A DNA stretch of 64,000 nucleotides from Flavobacterium sp. 9 (GTDB lineage: Bacteria; Bacteroidota; Bacteroidia; Flavobacteriales; Flavobacteriaceae). Both the position numbers and the translations under genes were made by a program. Each line of letters begins with the position of its first letter. Positions within the stretch are counted from its first letter, which is position 1. Below, piece by piece: positions 19,176-28,016 of the stretch. The notes under the pieces were generated by a model. That model had not been told where the DNA came from, did no database searches, and saw nothing but the letters and a program-made list of their open reading frames with translations. Location: NCBI RefSeq assembly GCF_002754195.1, contig NZ_PEEU01000001.1, positions 1,426,001 through 1,490,000 on the forward strand, in the 5' to 3' direction.

Positions 19176-21723
19176 GATGTATAATATTCTGAATGAATCG
19201 TTTCAAGTATTTTGTACTAAATCTATCTTCTCCAATATTTTCTCTCTTAGCATCCTCAATGAAATAAGAATTTCCTGCAAAATCGTTTTCAGTTGCCATA
19301 ACAGTAGTTGTACCAATTACAAACGGAATATAAATTTTTTCGATTTGTTTGTTACTGCTTTCAAAAATCAAAATTCCATCCTGATTTCTAATCGTGCTTC
19401 CGTCCACAGCTTCAAAAAGTACGTTTTCGATATAACAAACTGCTCCGTTTTTTTCGATTTCCTTTTTTAATTTTTCGGCAACTTCTCTTTTTACACTTTC
19501 CAAAATAACTCCAAAAGGTTGCTCCGTAATAGTTTTGCAATCTCTCAACGATATATCTGTATTTGTTTTTATGGTTTGGATAACCGCTAATGGCGATGTT
19601 CCAACATTCTTTAAAACAAGGTTTACTTTTTCTTCCAATTTTATAGCGGAATCCTCAGACATTCTACTTGAAAACTTACTCTCTTTCTCAAAAAAGAAAT
19701 TTGAAAGATAGAAGTTATTTATCTTAAACACATCTTTCTGGATTACAACACTTTCCAATCGTTTAACAACGCCATATTTGAATTTGTTGTATCTGTAATT
19801 TCGAACAAAAACAGTTTGCTTTTCAAAATGAGTATCGAAAGCTTCTTTTATACTTTTGCTAAATGCTTTATCTAAACTAAAATCATCATTAATACGCCAA
19901 AAATAAATATTGTTCATAAAGAAAAAATCCTGATTATACTCAAATACTGCAAGTTTACCTTCATTAAGCTCATCGTCAATAAGCTTAAATTTTTTGATTT
20001 CTCTGGTCTCAAGATTTATCGTACTTACGTTTTGTGCCGAATCGAAGAAATAATAAAGCATCGTTTTTTCGCCCTTATCATTCTCTTTGATCGCATATTC
20101 ACCATTCCCAAACGGAAGATTTGAAGCTATTTTTTTTAATCCTTTGTCAAAACTATTATCGAAAAACTGATACAAACTTCCATTCAAATAAAAGTAAAAA
20201 TTACCTCCACTCTCAAAAACATTCTTGTAAAACCTTTCAACCGGATATAAAAGCGGAATCTCAACCGACGTACTATTTTTTGCGACAGTTATAGTTTCTT
20301 TACTGTTTCGAACCCACAATTCGTCTAAAGGCATTATAATATGCTGAAGCATTTTTTTGCCTTTATTGTGGTTTTTAAAAACCGTAACATCCTGCATTCC
20401 TACTGAAAAAGTATATTTTATATCAACAAAATAATCGTTCGTAACTTTCTGCATTGGAGCCAGTTTTAAACTTTCTTCGGATGAAAAAAGAAAAACTTCC
20501 TGATTTTTACTACTGATTTTATTCTCAAGAAAAAAAGAATTTAATCCGTCTGAACAATCCAATTTTCCACTAAGATTACTCAAAGCATCAATCACATTAT
20601 TTACATTGTCAAAAGATACTTCTTCATAGTTTTTTCCAACTATAAAAGCTTTACATTCGATATCAGTTTTTGGATGTCTCGCTATTGCAATTGCCGAAGC
20701 AAACGAAAGAATCTTAGGATTTCCCCAGTTTTTCAACGAACTATCTATTAACAAAATACGCACAAATTTATCGGCTTCAGGCGGAACTTCTCTTTGAATA
20801 TAAAGCGCTTCGTTATTGGCAATTCTAGACATAAAAACATCATCGTCATAAGCAAACTCAGAAATAACGAGTTTGTCAAAATCACCTTTATTGGTCAAAT
20901 CAGAGATTCCTCCCAACGGTTGTTCGCTTGGATGATTGTGATGCAACGGAATGTTCAAACCTGACCAAAGTCGCTTGATCAGACTTCCAACATGAAAAGT
21001 TTTATCTTCTTCAATAAGCTGATCTACAAAACTGGTTACATTATCAGACAGGTTTTTTTCTTCTAAAACTTCTTCTTTTAGTTTGTCTCCTAAATCTTCA
21101 TGCGGAATATCTTCCATCGCTTTTAGCAAAGACTGAACCGTAGGAAACTTAACTTTTAATAAAGCTAATGTTCTGAAATCCTTTATAAAATTAGCCTCAT
21201 TAAACGCATCTTTTACTCCGGCTCTTGCCAAATGATGTCTGTGTTCTTTATATTCTTTCAGGATTTTTTTTGCTTTCTCATCAGAAATTCTGTTATGACA
21301 TTGGTGAAATATCGTCTGAAAAAGTTTCATTCTTTTCTGCCCAACTTTATATTCTTCCGGCAAAGAAGCCAATATTTTTATAAAACCAATACTTGCGCCA
21401 ATCCTAAAGAAATCAGAAGCTTCGGTAGATTTTATAGTTCTAAAAGAATCTGATTTATCTTTGCTTTTTGCTAATTCATAAATCATCTGAACAGAAGCAC
21501 AATTCTCAGGATTCGTAGCAATTATAGCCAACAATAATGATCCAAATGGCGGAATTGAGTCTTCTGATAAATATTCTAAAATTTCAAAGACAAATTTTTC
21601 GTAACCAATCGTTTGTCCATTCGGAATTGCGAGCGACTCAAATACACTATCTTCAGAAAATATCTGATTGTCCCATTCCCAGAAATAGTCCTCGTATGAT
21701 TGAAAGTATTTTTGAAATTCCAT
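19165..21723 (-). CDS. vWA-like and beta-propeller-like protein of a MoxR ternary system
   Basis: 852 residues. A helical N-terminal part (1-300) is followed by a von Willebrand A-like fold starting about 320 with LLIDSSL (a degenerate MIDAS: Asp-x-Ser in place of DxSxS) and SFASAIAIARHPKTD. After about 470 the protein is beta-strand rich with repeating YFYLNGSLYQFFDNS- and FFMNNIYFWRI-like blades, fitting a beta-propeller. A MoxR ATPase next door plus vWA plus propeller matches the 'MoxR-vWA-beta-propeller (bpX) ternary systems' predicted as NTP-dependent conflict systems. The exact subfamily is not assignable by eye. Confidence 0.68.
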   Translation of the reverse strand: MEFQKYFQSYEDYFWEWDNQIFSEDSVFESLAIPNGQTIGYEKFVFEILEYLSEDSIPPFGSLLLAIIATNPENCASVQMIYELAKSKDKSDSFRTIKSTEASDFFRIGASIGFIKILASLPEEYKVGQKRMKLFQTIFHQCHNRISDEKAKKILKEYKEHRHHLARAGVKDAFNEANFIKDFRTLALLKVKFPTVQSLLKAMEDIPHEDLGDKLKEEVLEEKNLSDNVTSFVDQLIEEDKTFHVGSLIKRLWSGLNIPLHHNHPSEQPLGGISDLTNKGDFDKLVISEFAYDDDVFMSRIANNEALYIQREVPPEADKFVRILLIDSSLKNWGNPKILSFASAIAIARHPKTDIECKAFIVGKNYEEVSFDNVNNVIDALSNLSGKLDCSDGLNSFFLENKISSKNQEVFLFSSEESLKLAPMQKVTNDYFVDIKYTFSVGMQDVTVFKNHNKGKKMLQHIIMPLDELWVRNSKETITVAKNSTSVEIPLLYPVERFYKNVFESGGNFYFYLNGSLYQFFDNSFDKGLKKIASNLPFGNGEYAIKENDKGEKTMLYYFFDSAQNVSTINLETREIKKFKLIDDELNEGKLAVFEYNQDFFFMNNIYFWRINDDFSLDKAFSKSIKEAFDTHFEKQTVFVRNYRYNKFKYGVVKRLESVVIQKDVFKINNFYLSNFFFEKESKFSSRMSEDSAIKLEEKVNLVLKNVGTSPLAVIQTIKTNTDISLRDCKTITEQPFGVILESVKREVAEKLKKEIEKNGAVCYIENVLFEAVDGSTIRNQDGILIFESSNKQIEKIYIPFVIGTTTVMATENDFAGNSYFIEDAKRENIGEDRFSTKYLKRFIQNIIHHGA

Positions 21724-21730
21724 TTTTGTT

Positions 21731-22429
21731 TTATGAAAAAGTTAAGCGAAATGAACTAATTGAAAGTGGTCTTATTTTTATTTTCGGAATACTGGAATAA
21801 CTATTATCCGTGTTCCATAATATGAGGTTTTCTCCTGATGGATTTAACTTTTCCTGAAATGTTTTCGCTAAAGCAAACCATTCAAAATTATATCCCGTTG
21901 GCAACAAAAAATTATCCGCTAACCAATATGTTTTTCCTTTTATGGGCAACAATGGATTTCCTATAATTAAGGCGCTTTTATCGATCACAATCCATTGTAG
22001 AGACTCTAATCTATATCTTGGCGCCGTTTCTATATACAGTTTTAATTCGTCATAATCTACCAGCAAAGCACAAGCTTCTTTTACCTCTTCAGAAGCTTTT
22101 ATAGTGATTTGAAGTTGATGATCAATCCCAAAAAAGTTGTGATTAAACTTAGACAAAGAAACCGGTAATGCACGCAAAATTGGCGTCCATAATAATCCTG
22201 ACGGAAGTTTTTTTGACGGTAAAAGATTTCCATATTCAAACAACAAATTTTCCTTTAATTCATAGACTTTTTTATACGGAATCTGCTGAATTTCCGGAGC
22301 ATTTATTTGTTCCTGTAAAAAATCTTTTACCCATACAACATCGGCTTCAAAAGCTATTTTTAGATTGTCCCAATGTCGTATGGATCCCAGAAAATCCTTG
22401 TGTTCTTTTTTTATTTCTAAAAAATACAT
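21731..22429 (-). CDS. Hypothetical protein of the MoxR-vWA operon
   Basis: 232 residues, mixed alpha/beta, with conserved-looking aromatic patches (LPSGLLWTPILRALPVSLSK, YNFEWFALAKTF). No motif I recognise; it may be one of the small bpX-type components. Its start lies one base from the MoxR stop and its stop seven bases before the next gene, so it belongs to the operon. Confidence 0.65.
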   Translation of the reverse strand: MYFLEIKKEHKDFLGSIRHWDNLKIAFEADVVWVKDFLQEQINAPEIQQIPYKKVYELKENLLFEYGNLLPSKKLPSGLLWTPILRALPVSLSKFNHNFFGIDHQLQITIKASEEVKEACALLVDYDELKLYIETAPRYRLESLQWIVIDKSALIIGNPLLPIKGKTYWLADNFLLPTGYNFEWFALAKTFQEKLNPSGENLILWNTDNSYSSIPKIKIRPLSISSFRLTFS

Positions 22430-22430
22430 A

Positions 22431-23561
22431 TTAAATAGTTTGAAGGATTTTCTGCCACAAAGATTCTATATGATTCTGAATATATTTCTTTTGTTCGGCA
22501 TCTTTAATCCAGTCACAACGCGTTTGAATGTATCTTAATTTATCTTTAATGACGTTTTGTTCTTCAAACGAAAGACTATCATCCTGCCATTTTTCGATTA
22601 AATAATTAACCTCTTTCATCACGCTTTCGGCATCCGGAGTTTTATTATACATCGCTTGCGGATGTGCCAAAATCGAATCGTCTTTTTCGATTATCTGATT
22701 AATGATTCCTTCCAGGATTTCGATTTGTTCTTCGTTATCCCAAATATATTTTAAAACCCATAAATCAGATAAAATCGCTTCATTTCGACCACACATTAAT
22801 GCGCTTGCAGCAATCAGATTCTGCAATTTTACAGCACGTCTGTCGGAAACTTTTATTCCAGTATTTCTAAGACTATGCACAATATCAACATATTGATTGC
22901 GTATTCCGGTTAAATCAACCTGACGGCAAAGCAATTGCAATTCTCTAATTTCGTCTGCCTGAATTGTTGGAACTTCTTTAGCGTTTCCGGCTTCTAATTT
23001 CCAACCTGCCAAAAGTACTTCGTGAAGTAAATCCGGTTCTACATAATCACATTTTATACGAATTAAAAAACGGTCTAATAACGCGTTTAATGATTCGTCT
23101 TCGGGCAAAACGTTACTTGCTCCAACAAACATAAGCGCTGGCAACTTTCTGGTTTCTTTACCTCTACGGAATATTTTTTCGTTAAGTGCCATTAACAAAC
23201 TATTCAAAATTGCTGAATTGGCATTAAAAATCTCATCGAGAAATACCATCGAAGCTTCCGGCATCATTCCGTCAGTATTCGTGATTAATTCTCCTTCTTT
23301 TAATTTTCGAATATCAAAAGGTCCAAAAATCTCGTTAGGTTCTGTAAAACGCGTTAACAGATATTCGAAATTTTTCCCGCCGTCAATTCCATTTGATAAA
23401 GCTCTGATAATCGCACTTTTTGCCGTTCCCGGAGGCCCTAACAAAAAGGCATTTTCTTTGGCCAATAATCCAATTCCTAATAAATCTATGATTTCGTTTT
23501 TTCCAACAAAAGTTTCTTTGATATGCTTTAAAACTGCATTTAATTTATCTGTAGCGCTCAT
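22431..23561 (-). CDS. MoxR-family AAA+ ATPase
   Basis: 376 residues. Walker A GPPGTAKS at 42-49, Walker B MVFLDE at 105-110 and a sensor-1 asparagine at 150 (FVGASN) are all intact. MoxR/RavA-type ATPases act as chaperones that remodel a vWA partner, here the 852-residue protein two genes downstream. The close packing supports one multi-protein system. Confidence 0.9.
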   Translation of the reverse strand: MSATDKLNAVLKHIKETFVGKNEIIDLLGIGLLAKENAFLLGPPGTAKSAIIRALSNGIDGGKNFEYLLTRFTEPNEIFGPFDIRKLKEGELITNTDGMMPEASMVFLDEIFNANSAILNSLLMALNEKIFRRGKETRKLPALMFVGASNVLPEDESLNALLDRFLIRIKCDYVEPDLLHEVLLAGWKLEAGNAKEVPTIQADEIRELQLLCRQVDLTGIRNQYVDIVHSLRNTGIKVSDRRAVKLQNLIAASALMCGRNEAILSDLWVLKYIWDNEEQIEILEGIINQIIEKDDSILAHPQAMYNKTPDAESVMKEVNYLIEKWQDDSLSFEEQNVIKDKLRYIQTRCDWIKDAEQKKYIQNHIESLWQKILQTI

Positions 23562-23605
23562 TTACTTTGCTTCTATTTTTGATCTTAATTTGTTTTATTT
23601 TCTCT

Positions 23606-24232
23606 TTATAATTGTGGCCAGAATACCTTTTTATAATCGCCAAAACCTATTTCTAATTGTTTCTTTATAAAATCCGGCTCAGCAAATTTGACTGCTTTTC
23701 TTTCGACAATTCTATTAAGATAAAGTCCTTTTAACGAATCATTTACAGCCAGAATATCAAAATTTATCTTTTCGATTTCAATCTCATATCCAATCACTGA
23801 ATAATGAAACTGAACCAAATGATTTTCTAATATTGGTATAACCAAATCATCTGCGTCTAATCTTTTCATTTCCAGAATAATCTGAGGCAAAAACCGCAGA
23901 CAAATATCAGCAGACAACAAAGCAGAAGCGTCTATTTCGCCATGATATTTCGGTAAGAAATCAAGCAATTCACTTATTTTATGTTCTCTGAACAATAATA
24001 ACTGCGCAGCGCTATATACTGTTTTTGCAGCCCATAATGCAGCGTCAGGATTAAACTTTGGCGCAACATCCGGATATTCTAAAATCTCGTTTTCATACTC
24101 TGTTTCCAGAAATGAAGTCGTATCGATTTCTTCACTTCGGGAAACGGTCATGATTTTATTGTACAAGATAATCTGCTCAATAGTTCTGAGGTGATAAATT
24201 GTATCTAAAAAAGGTGTTTTTGTACTTTCCAT
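23606..24232 (-). CDS. Hypothetical protein, first gene of the MoxR-vWA operon
   Basis: 208 residues from the ATG at 24232 (MESTKTPFLDTIYHL); a longer version from 24262 is possible but adds an unlikely head. Mostly helical (DAALWAAKTVYSAAQLLLF), no known motif. It lies 44 bases upstream of the MoxR gene on the same strand and is probably an adaptor of the system. Confidence 0.6.
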   Translation of the reverse strand: MESTKTPFLDTIYHLRTIEQIILYNKIMTVSRSEEIDTTSFLETEYENEILEYPDVAPKFNPDAALWAAKTVYSAAQLLLFREHKISELLDFLPKYHGEIDASALLSADICLRFLPQIILEMKRLDADDLVIPILENHLVQFHYSVIGYEIEIEKINFDILAVNDSLKGLYLNRIVERKAVKFAEPDFIKKQLEIGFGDYKKVFWPQL

Positions 24233-24410
24233 TTTACTAAACGTTGCTCCGTTTTTAAGCAATTACATTTGTTATAATCTGCTTTTATTTAGCCAATTTA
24301 ACAAAAAACGTGTCTTAACAAATATATAATTATATTGGTAGTTTCTTAAAATTTTAGGCTCAATTATCTGATTAAATTTCGAACAAAAAAAGATTGCTAA
24401 ATCGTAAAAA

Positions 24411-24447
24411 TAAGAACTGCAAATCACTAAAATTCGCAGTTCTTTTA
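24411..24447 (-). terminator. Rho-independent terminator behind the exonuclease gene
   Basis: AGAACTGC/GCAGTTCT stem with A- and T-rich flanks. On the minus strand it is followed by TATTTTT, 45 bases after the exonuclease stop. Confidence 0.7.
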
Positions 24448-24491
24448 CTGAATATTGCTTTTTTCGAATTGATACAAATACAGATTGCTAT

Positions 24492-25037
24492 CTAATTCTG
24501 TAAACACCAATGCAAAATTTTAGCGATATTCTTTGCATCATCAATTCCTCTGTGATGCGTTCCTTCCAGCGGAATATCCAGCAAATGCAAGGCTCCGTTC
24601 ATTCCGGTTGGTTTTACTAAACCAAATTTATCTCCAAACGAGGTTTTCACATTAATATGCTCCTCACCCATTGGATAGGGAATCCCGAATGATTTACATT
24701 GCTTTCTCAGCATATTGAGATCGTATTGACCGTAACTCGCCCAGGTATATAAATCCGGATTATATTCGTCAACCAATTTCTCGATTGCTTCCTCAAAACT
24801 CACTCCGTTTTTATCCAGTAAATCTTGGGTAATCATTGTTAATTCTGTACAAAACGGACTCACAATCGAGCGTTGTGGTTTGATCAAAATACCTTGATTT
24901 TGAGTTATCGCACCAGTTTCTGAATCCAGAACTGCCAAACCAATCTCTATAATTTCATTTTCCTGACCTTGCGGGACAGTCGTTTGCCAACATGTGGCTT
25001 CTAAATCGATAATAATAATTTTATCTGTAGTTTTCAT
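24492..25037 (-). CDS. DEDDh 3'-5' exonuclease (ERI-1-like)
   Basis: 181 residues. Exo I motif IIIIDLEATCW (Asp11 and Glu13), Exo II around TWASYGQYDLNML and Exo III HRGIDDAKNIAKI with His and Asp complete the DEDDh set. The closest familiar group is the single-domain RNase-T/ERI-1-like exonucleases that trim RNA 3' ends. It opens the minus-strand cluster that contains the RNA ligases, so an RNA-end trimming role is plausible but inferred. Confidence 0.85.
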   Translation of the reverse strand: MKTTDKIIIIDLEATCWQTTVPQGQENEIIEIGLAVLDSETGAITQNQGILIKPQRSIVSPFCTELTMITQDLLDKNGVSFEEAIEKLVDEYNPDLYTWASYGQYDLNMLRKQCKSFGIPYPMGEEHINVKTSFGDKFGLVKPTGMNGALHLLDIPLEGTHHRGIDDAKNIAKILHWCLQN

Positions 25038-25207
25038 TTTTTTAATTTTTTAATATTTTACCCACATTGGGTATATTTCTTTTAACACATAGAAACATAG
25101 TTTTTGTTTGCTTAAAAAAGGCGTTTCACTTGTTTGAATGCACATAGTTTTCTATGCGAAATAAATGTGTGTTTTTGTCTCCTTTTTTATACTTCAAATC
25201 TATGTTT

Positions 25208-25714
25208 CTAGAAAAGAGCCATAACCTGACGAAGATTTCTTTCGATAGTTTTATAACGTTTCCGCCATTTGAAAATGTTTATGACTTTTTTATCGCTTTC
25301 AACAACTGTCGTGGCTTTATTGCTTTTTCCAAGTTGTTTAGCTTCTTCAAGTCTGCATTTTTCGTTAAACTTTTTAAAAGGACGCGGTTCAAAATCAACC
25401 ATAATTGCTGCCAGATTAATTGCATCAATATTTGTTGGATCTGTTTGGCCTTTAAAGAACGTTTCAATAGGTCTGAACTTATCTTTTTGGTCTTTAAATT
25501 TTTTCTTTTTAGCAGGATCAAAATCCATAGAAAATAGATTTTTAAAAACTTTTAGATCATCTTCTGTTGGGTTATTTTCGAAAATCAACCAACAAAAGTC
25601 ACGTAGTTTTCCACGAGAAGGACTTTGCAAATAATCAAAGTATTCTCTTTCTTTTTCTATCTCATATTTATTTCTGATCGCTTTTTTATATTCTTTTAAT
25701 GTATTAGTACGCAT
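25208..25714 (-). CDS. Hypothetical basic protein
   Basis: 168 residues, rich in Lys and Arg, mainly helical (KEYKKAIRNKYEIEKEREYF, ENPTEDDLKVFKNLF). No recognisable domain. It sits between the exonuclease and a broken metallophosphoesterase in the RNA-repair region. The frame is long and has typical codon use, which is the reason to accept it. Confidence 0.6.
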   Translation of the reverse strand: MRTNTLKEYKKAIRNKYEIEKEREYFDYLQSPSRGKLRDFCWLIFENNPTEDDLKVFKNLFSMDFDPAKKKKFKDQKDKFRPIETFFKGQTDPTNIDAINLAAIMVDFEPRPFKKFNEKCRLEEAKQLGKSNKATTVVESDKKVINIFKWRKRYKTIERNLRQVMALF

Positions 25715-25777
25715 GATATATTTTCTTTTAGGAATCCTTTTGGAACCTCAGAAAAACTCGGGAATTCTGCGAATCCC

Positions 25778-25988
25778 TTATCTGCAAAGCTTTAAAAACA
25801 CTTTTACCTGATCAGAGATATCACTTAAATGATACATAATTCCTTGTACTTAACTTTTGATTCCAGCGTTTAATGAGCCCTAAATCCAAATCCATTTCTT
25901 CTACAAAAGCAAACGGATGCTCATTAAACCTAATTATATTGGTCTGATCAAAATGATGATCTGACATAAATAATATTTCTTGATTCAT
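25778..25988 (-). pseudogene. Remnant of a calcineurin-like metallophosphoesterase (N-terminal fragment, frameshifted)
   Basis: The first 48 codons read MNQEILFMSDHHFDQTNIIR, then FNEHPFAFVEEMD and LIKRWNQKLST. This is the start of the single-domain metallophosphoesterase family (SDxHFxHxNIIxFxxRPF, then LIxRWN). Where family members continue with YVYHLGD the frame is lost: two bases appear missing in TATGTATCATTTAAGTGAT, and YHLSDIS continues in another frame until a stop at 25778. The remainder of the gene is absent. Such phosphatases are known companions of RNA ligases, so this is probably a decayed member of the locus. Confidence 0.7.
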
Positions 25989-26037
25989 TCTTAATTTTAT
26001 TTTTAATTAAACCTTCAACATTTACTGCTGATGATTT

Positions 26038-27135
26038 CTATTTTACGAAGATTTCTTTCAATTGACCAATTACGTTTCCGCTTCCTGAAATTGTGATTTC
26101 TCCAATTTTGTCGGCGATTTTTTCTACGTATTCCATCTCTTTCAATTTCCACAACATTTCGTTTTCTTCCATGAGCTTTGCTGTGTTTAGCAAACTTCTT
26201 GTTGCGGCAGTTTCTTCTCTTCGCATAATGCTGTTGGCTTGCGCTTTTTTCTCGGCAACCAAAACCTGATTCATGATTTCTTTCATATCTCCTGGCAAAA
26301 TCACGTCTCGGATTCCAGCATCAGAAATTGTCAAACCTAACTCAGTGATTTTAGTAGTTACTTCTGCCAAAATCGATTCTGCAATAGAGTCTTTTTTCGC
26401 CAATAACTCATCCAAAGTCAATCCGCCAACAAAAGCTCTCAAAGCCAATTGCATTGCTACATACAATTGTTTCTCGAAGTCTTTGTTATCAACAAGCGCT
26501 TTCATAATATCAATAACCTGGTATCTCACAAAGAAATTGATTCTTAATCCTGCCTTATCTTTTGTCAACAATTCTTGTCCGGAAATCTCTACTTGTTGTT
26601 GTCTTGCATCAACAGTTTTAACTTCGATTGTAATGCTATTGTTCCAGAAATAATGCGTTCCCGCTTTTAATTCTTTCACGAAAGTTCCATTCACAAACAA
26701 CAAAGCTTTGTCGTTGCTCGAGACAATGAATTTTCGAACATAGTATTTCAACTGATTGTGTTTTAACAAATTCGCCGAGATATTCTCTGTGATTTCAATC
26801 TTAGAAAGATCTACTCTGGTAAATTCATTTTTCACAATTCCTTTCCAGAACGCATATCTTCCTGCGGCCAAAGTCCCTTTAAAGTTCCCGTTCACGAATT
26901 GCAAAACAATCTCATTATCAGCAACCGCAACAACTTCTAACATTGAAGCCAAAATTTCGTTTTCCAACAAAATATTCAACTCAAATGGCGCAATGAAATT
27001 CGCATTCATATCGTAAATCATTACATTCTTGTTTCCAAAAATCCAATGTAAACCTTGCTCAATTACGTTAACTAATTTTCTATTTTCGAACACCAAACCC
27101 ACTTGGTACGCCTCGATTTTTACTTTTTTTATCAT
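26038..27135 (-). CDS. Slipin/SPFH (band 7) family protein
   Basis: 365 residues from ATG 27135 (MIKKVKIEAYQVGLVF); the frame extends to 27168, but the extra residues are basic and outside the family. The SPFH core carries NVIEQGLHWIFG, TVDARQQQVEISGQELLTKD and ISDAGIRDVILPGDMKEIM, followed by a helical coiled-coil tail (AEKKAQANSIMRREETAATR). There is no clear membrane anchor. SPFH proteins oligomerise at membranes; slipins recur beside RNA-repair genes (RtcB, RNA ligases), where their role is unknown. The leader of this gene carries the permuted tRNA-like elements. Confidence 0.88.
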   Translation of the reverse strand: MIKKVKIEAYQVGLVFENRKLVNVIEQGLHWIFGNKNVMIYDMNANFIAPFELNILLENEILASMLEVVAVADNEIVLQFVNGNFKGTLAAGRYAFWKGIVKNEFTRVDLSKIEITENISANLLKHNQLKYYVRKFIVSSNDKALLFVNGTFVKELKAGTHYFWNNSITIEVKTVDARQQQVEISGQELLTKDKAGLRINFFVRYQVIDIMKALVDNKDFEKQLYVAMQLALRAFVGGLTLDELLAKKDSIAESILAEVTTKITELGLTISDAGIRDVILPGDMKEIMNQVLVAEKKAQANSIMRREETAATRSLLNTAKLMEENEMLWKLKEMEYVEKIADKIGEITISGSGNVIGQLKEIFVK

Positions 27136-27141
27136 CTTATA

Positions 27142-27282
27142 TTTTTGTTTCAAGTTTTTTGGTTTCATGTTTCATGTTTTGTAACCGTAAAAACTTAGTT
27201 CTATTTTCTCAAATTTTTGTTTCAAGTTTTTCTGGTTTCAAGTTTCAAGTTTCGTAACCGTCAAAACTTAGTTCTATTTTCT
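27142..27282. repeat. Two-copy tandem direct repeat, unit about 72 bases
   Basis: Copies at 27142-27209 and 27214-27282 share TTTTTGTTTCAAGTTTTT, GTTTCA-GTTTCA and GTAACCGT-AAAACTTAGTT with few changes. It lies between the slipin start and the tRNA-like elements. The rest of the 27283-27633 gap shows nothing else I can support. Confidence 0.75.
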
Positions 27283-27633
27283 ATTCTCTATATTCTATCC
27301 ACAACAATCTTGCTTCTAAAATCTTGCATCTATCTTATCTAAAAAAATAAAAAAACATCAATGTCTCTCTCCTCTGAGAAAACGGATGAATAGTTGGTGT
27401 TTTGTATATTCTAAATGTTTTGCAATTCTATTTTGTGACAGCGATTCTAAATTCTAAAAAAACCGCTAAAACAATCAAACCGAAAAGAAAAAGAGTATTT
27501 CAAAATACGTTTCTGTTCGCACTGGTTTTATCTTGAGTGTGAAACTTTTGGATCCTCAAATCCAGGTTTCACTGACAAAGACAAATCAGTTTTTTTTCAA
27601 TGGTCATCTTTTTAAGAGTGATGGTCTCTAAAC

Positions 27634-27704
27634 ACAGATTTTCAGTCTGTAGTTGACTTACCGTTTGTCTAACCGAACTTAATCGGTGCAGGACTCGAAC
27701 CTGC
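27634..27704 (-). ncRNA. Permuted tRNA-like element with Phe-type anticodon arm
   Basis: 71 bases read on the minus strand in the order T-arm, acceptor, D-arm, anticodon arm. T-arm GCAGG-TTCGAGT-CCTGC; acceptor stem ACCGA/TCGGT closed by a six-base loop (TTAAGT); D-arm GAC-AAACGGTAA-GTC; then ACAGA-CTGAAAA-TCTGT, a 5-bp stem with a 7-base loop, U33 and GAA in anticodon position. This is the tRNA order circularly permuted with its break in the variable region. Three extra bases precede the anticodon stem, so it is not an intact tRNA. Confidence 0.6.
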
Positions 27705-27711
27705 AGAAATT

Positions 27712-27777
27712 TCTATTACTCTAACCGATTGAGTTACCGCATTGCTGCGAATGGGACTCGAACCCACAACACATAGA
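27712..27777 (-). ncRNA. Permuted tRNA-like element, acceptor capped by a GCAA tetraloop
   Basis: 66-base core with its ends at the anticodon stem. The half-stem TCTAT (27773-27777) comes first, then a 5-base variable region, T-arm GTGGG-TTCGAGT-CCCAT, acceptor hairpin TCGCA-GCAA-TGCGG, TA, D-arm ACTC-AATCGGTTA-GAGT, A26 and the partner half-stem ATAGA (27712-27716). Stem lengths equal those of a standard tRNA (27-31/39-43, variable loop 5, T-stem 5). This is the layout of the tRNA-mimic module of bacterial Y RNAs. The flank 27778-27983 contains further hairpins (for example TTTGGA/TCCAAA) and could be its outer stem. Confidence 0.65.
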
Positions 27778-27983
27778 TTGTGATCGTTTTTTGGAAAACA
27801 ACCTAAAACCTCCAAATCAAGTTGCATAGAAAAACATAATACGCTTTCGCGAAAAGTTCCCTACAATGGTGCTATACAGAAACACGCAACAAGACTTGTT
27901 TGATATTGTAAATCAAAGTTTCCTTTGATGTATTTCATTTTTTAAAAGAACGTTTTTTATTTCCTGAGCAAATATTCAAATTA

Positions 27984-28008
27984 CACTGCGCAATGATTTT
28001 GCGCAGTG
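27984..28008. promoter_or_regulatory. Palindromic operator, copy 1 of 5
   Basis: CACTGCGCAA-N5-TTGCGCAGTG, a perfect 10-bp inverted repeat. On the minus strand GAATATTTG (-7-like) follows. It lies behind the ATP-grasp gene and in front of the tRNA-like/slipin unit. Other copies: 29546, 44443, 46768 and 48391. Confidence 0.7.
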
Positions 28009-28016
28009 CAAAAAAT

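Noticed and set aside
26273..26653. 126-codon plus-strand ORF within the slipin gene
   Set aside because: Antisense shadow of a well-supported SPFH gene.
27771..27787. A plus-strand GATTGTGATC resembling a His anticodon loop
   Set aside because: All T- and D-arms here are on the minus strand; the resemblance is on the wrong strand and has no arms around it.
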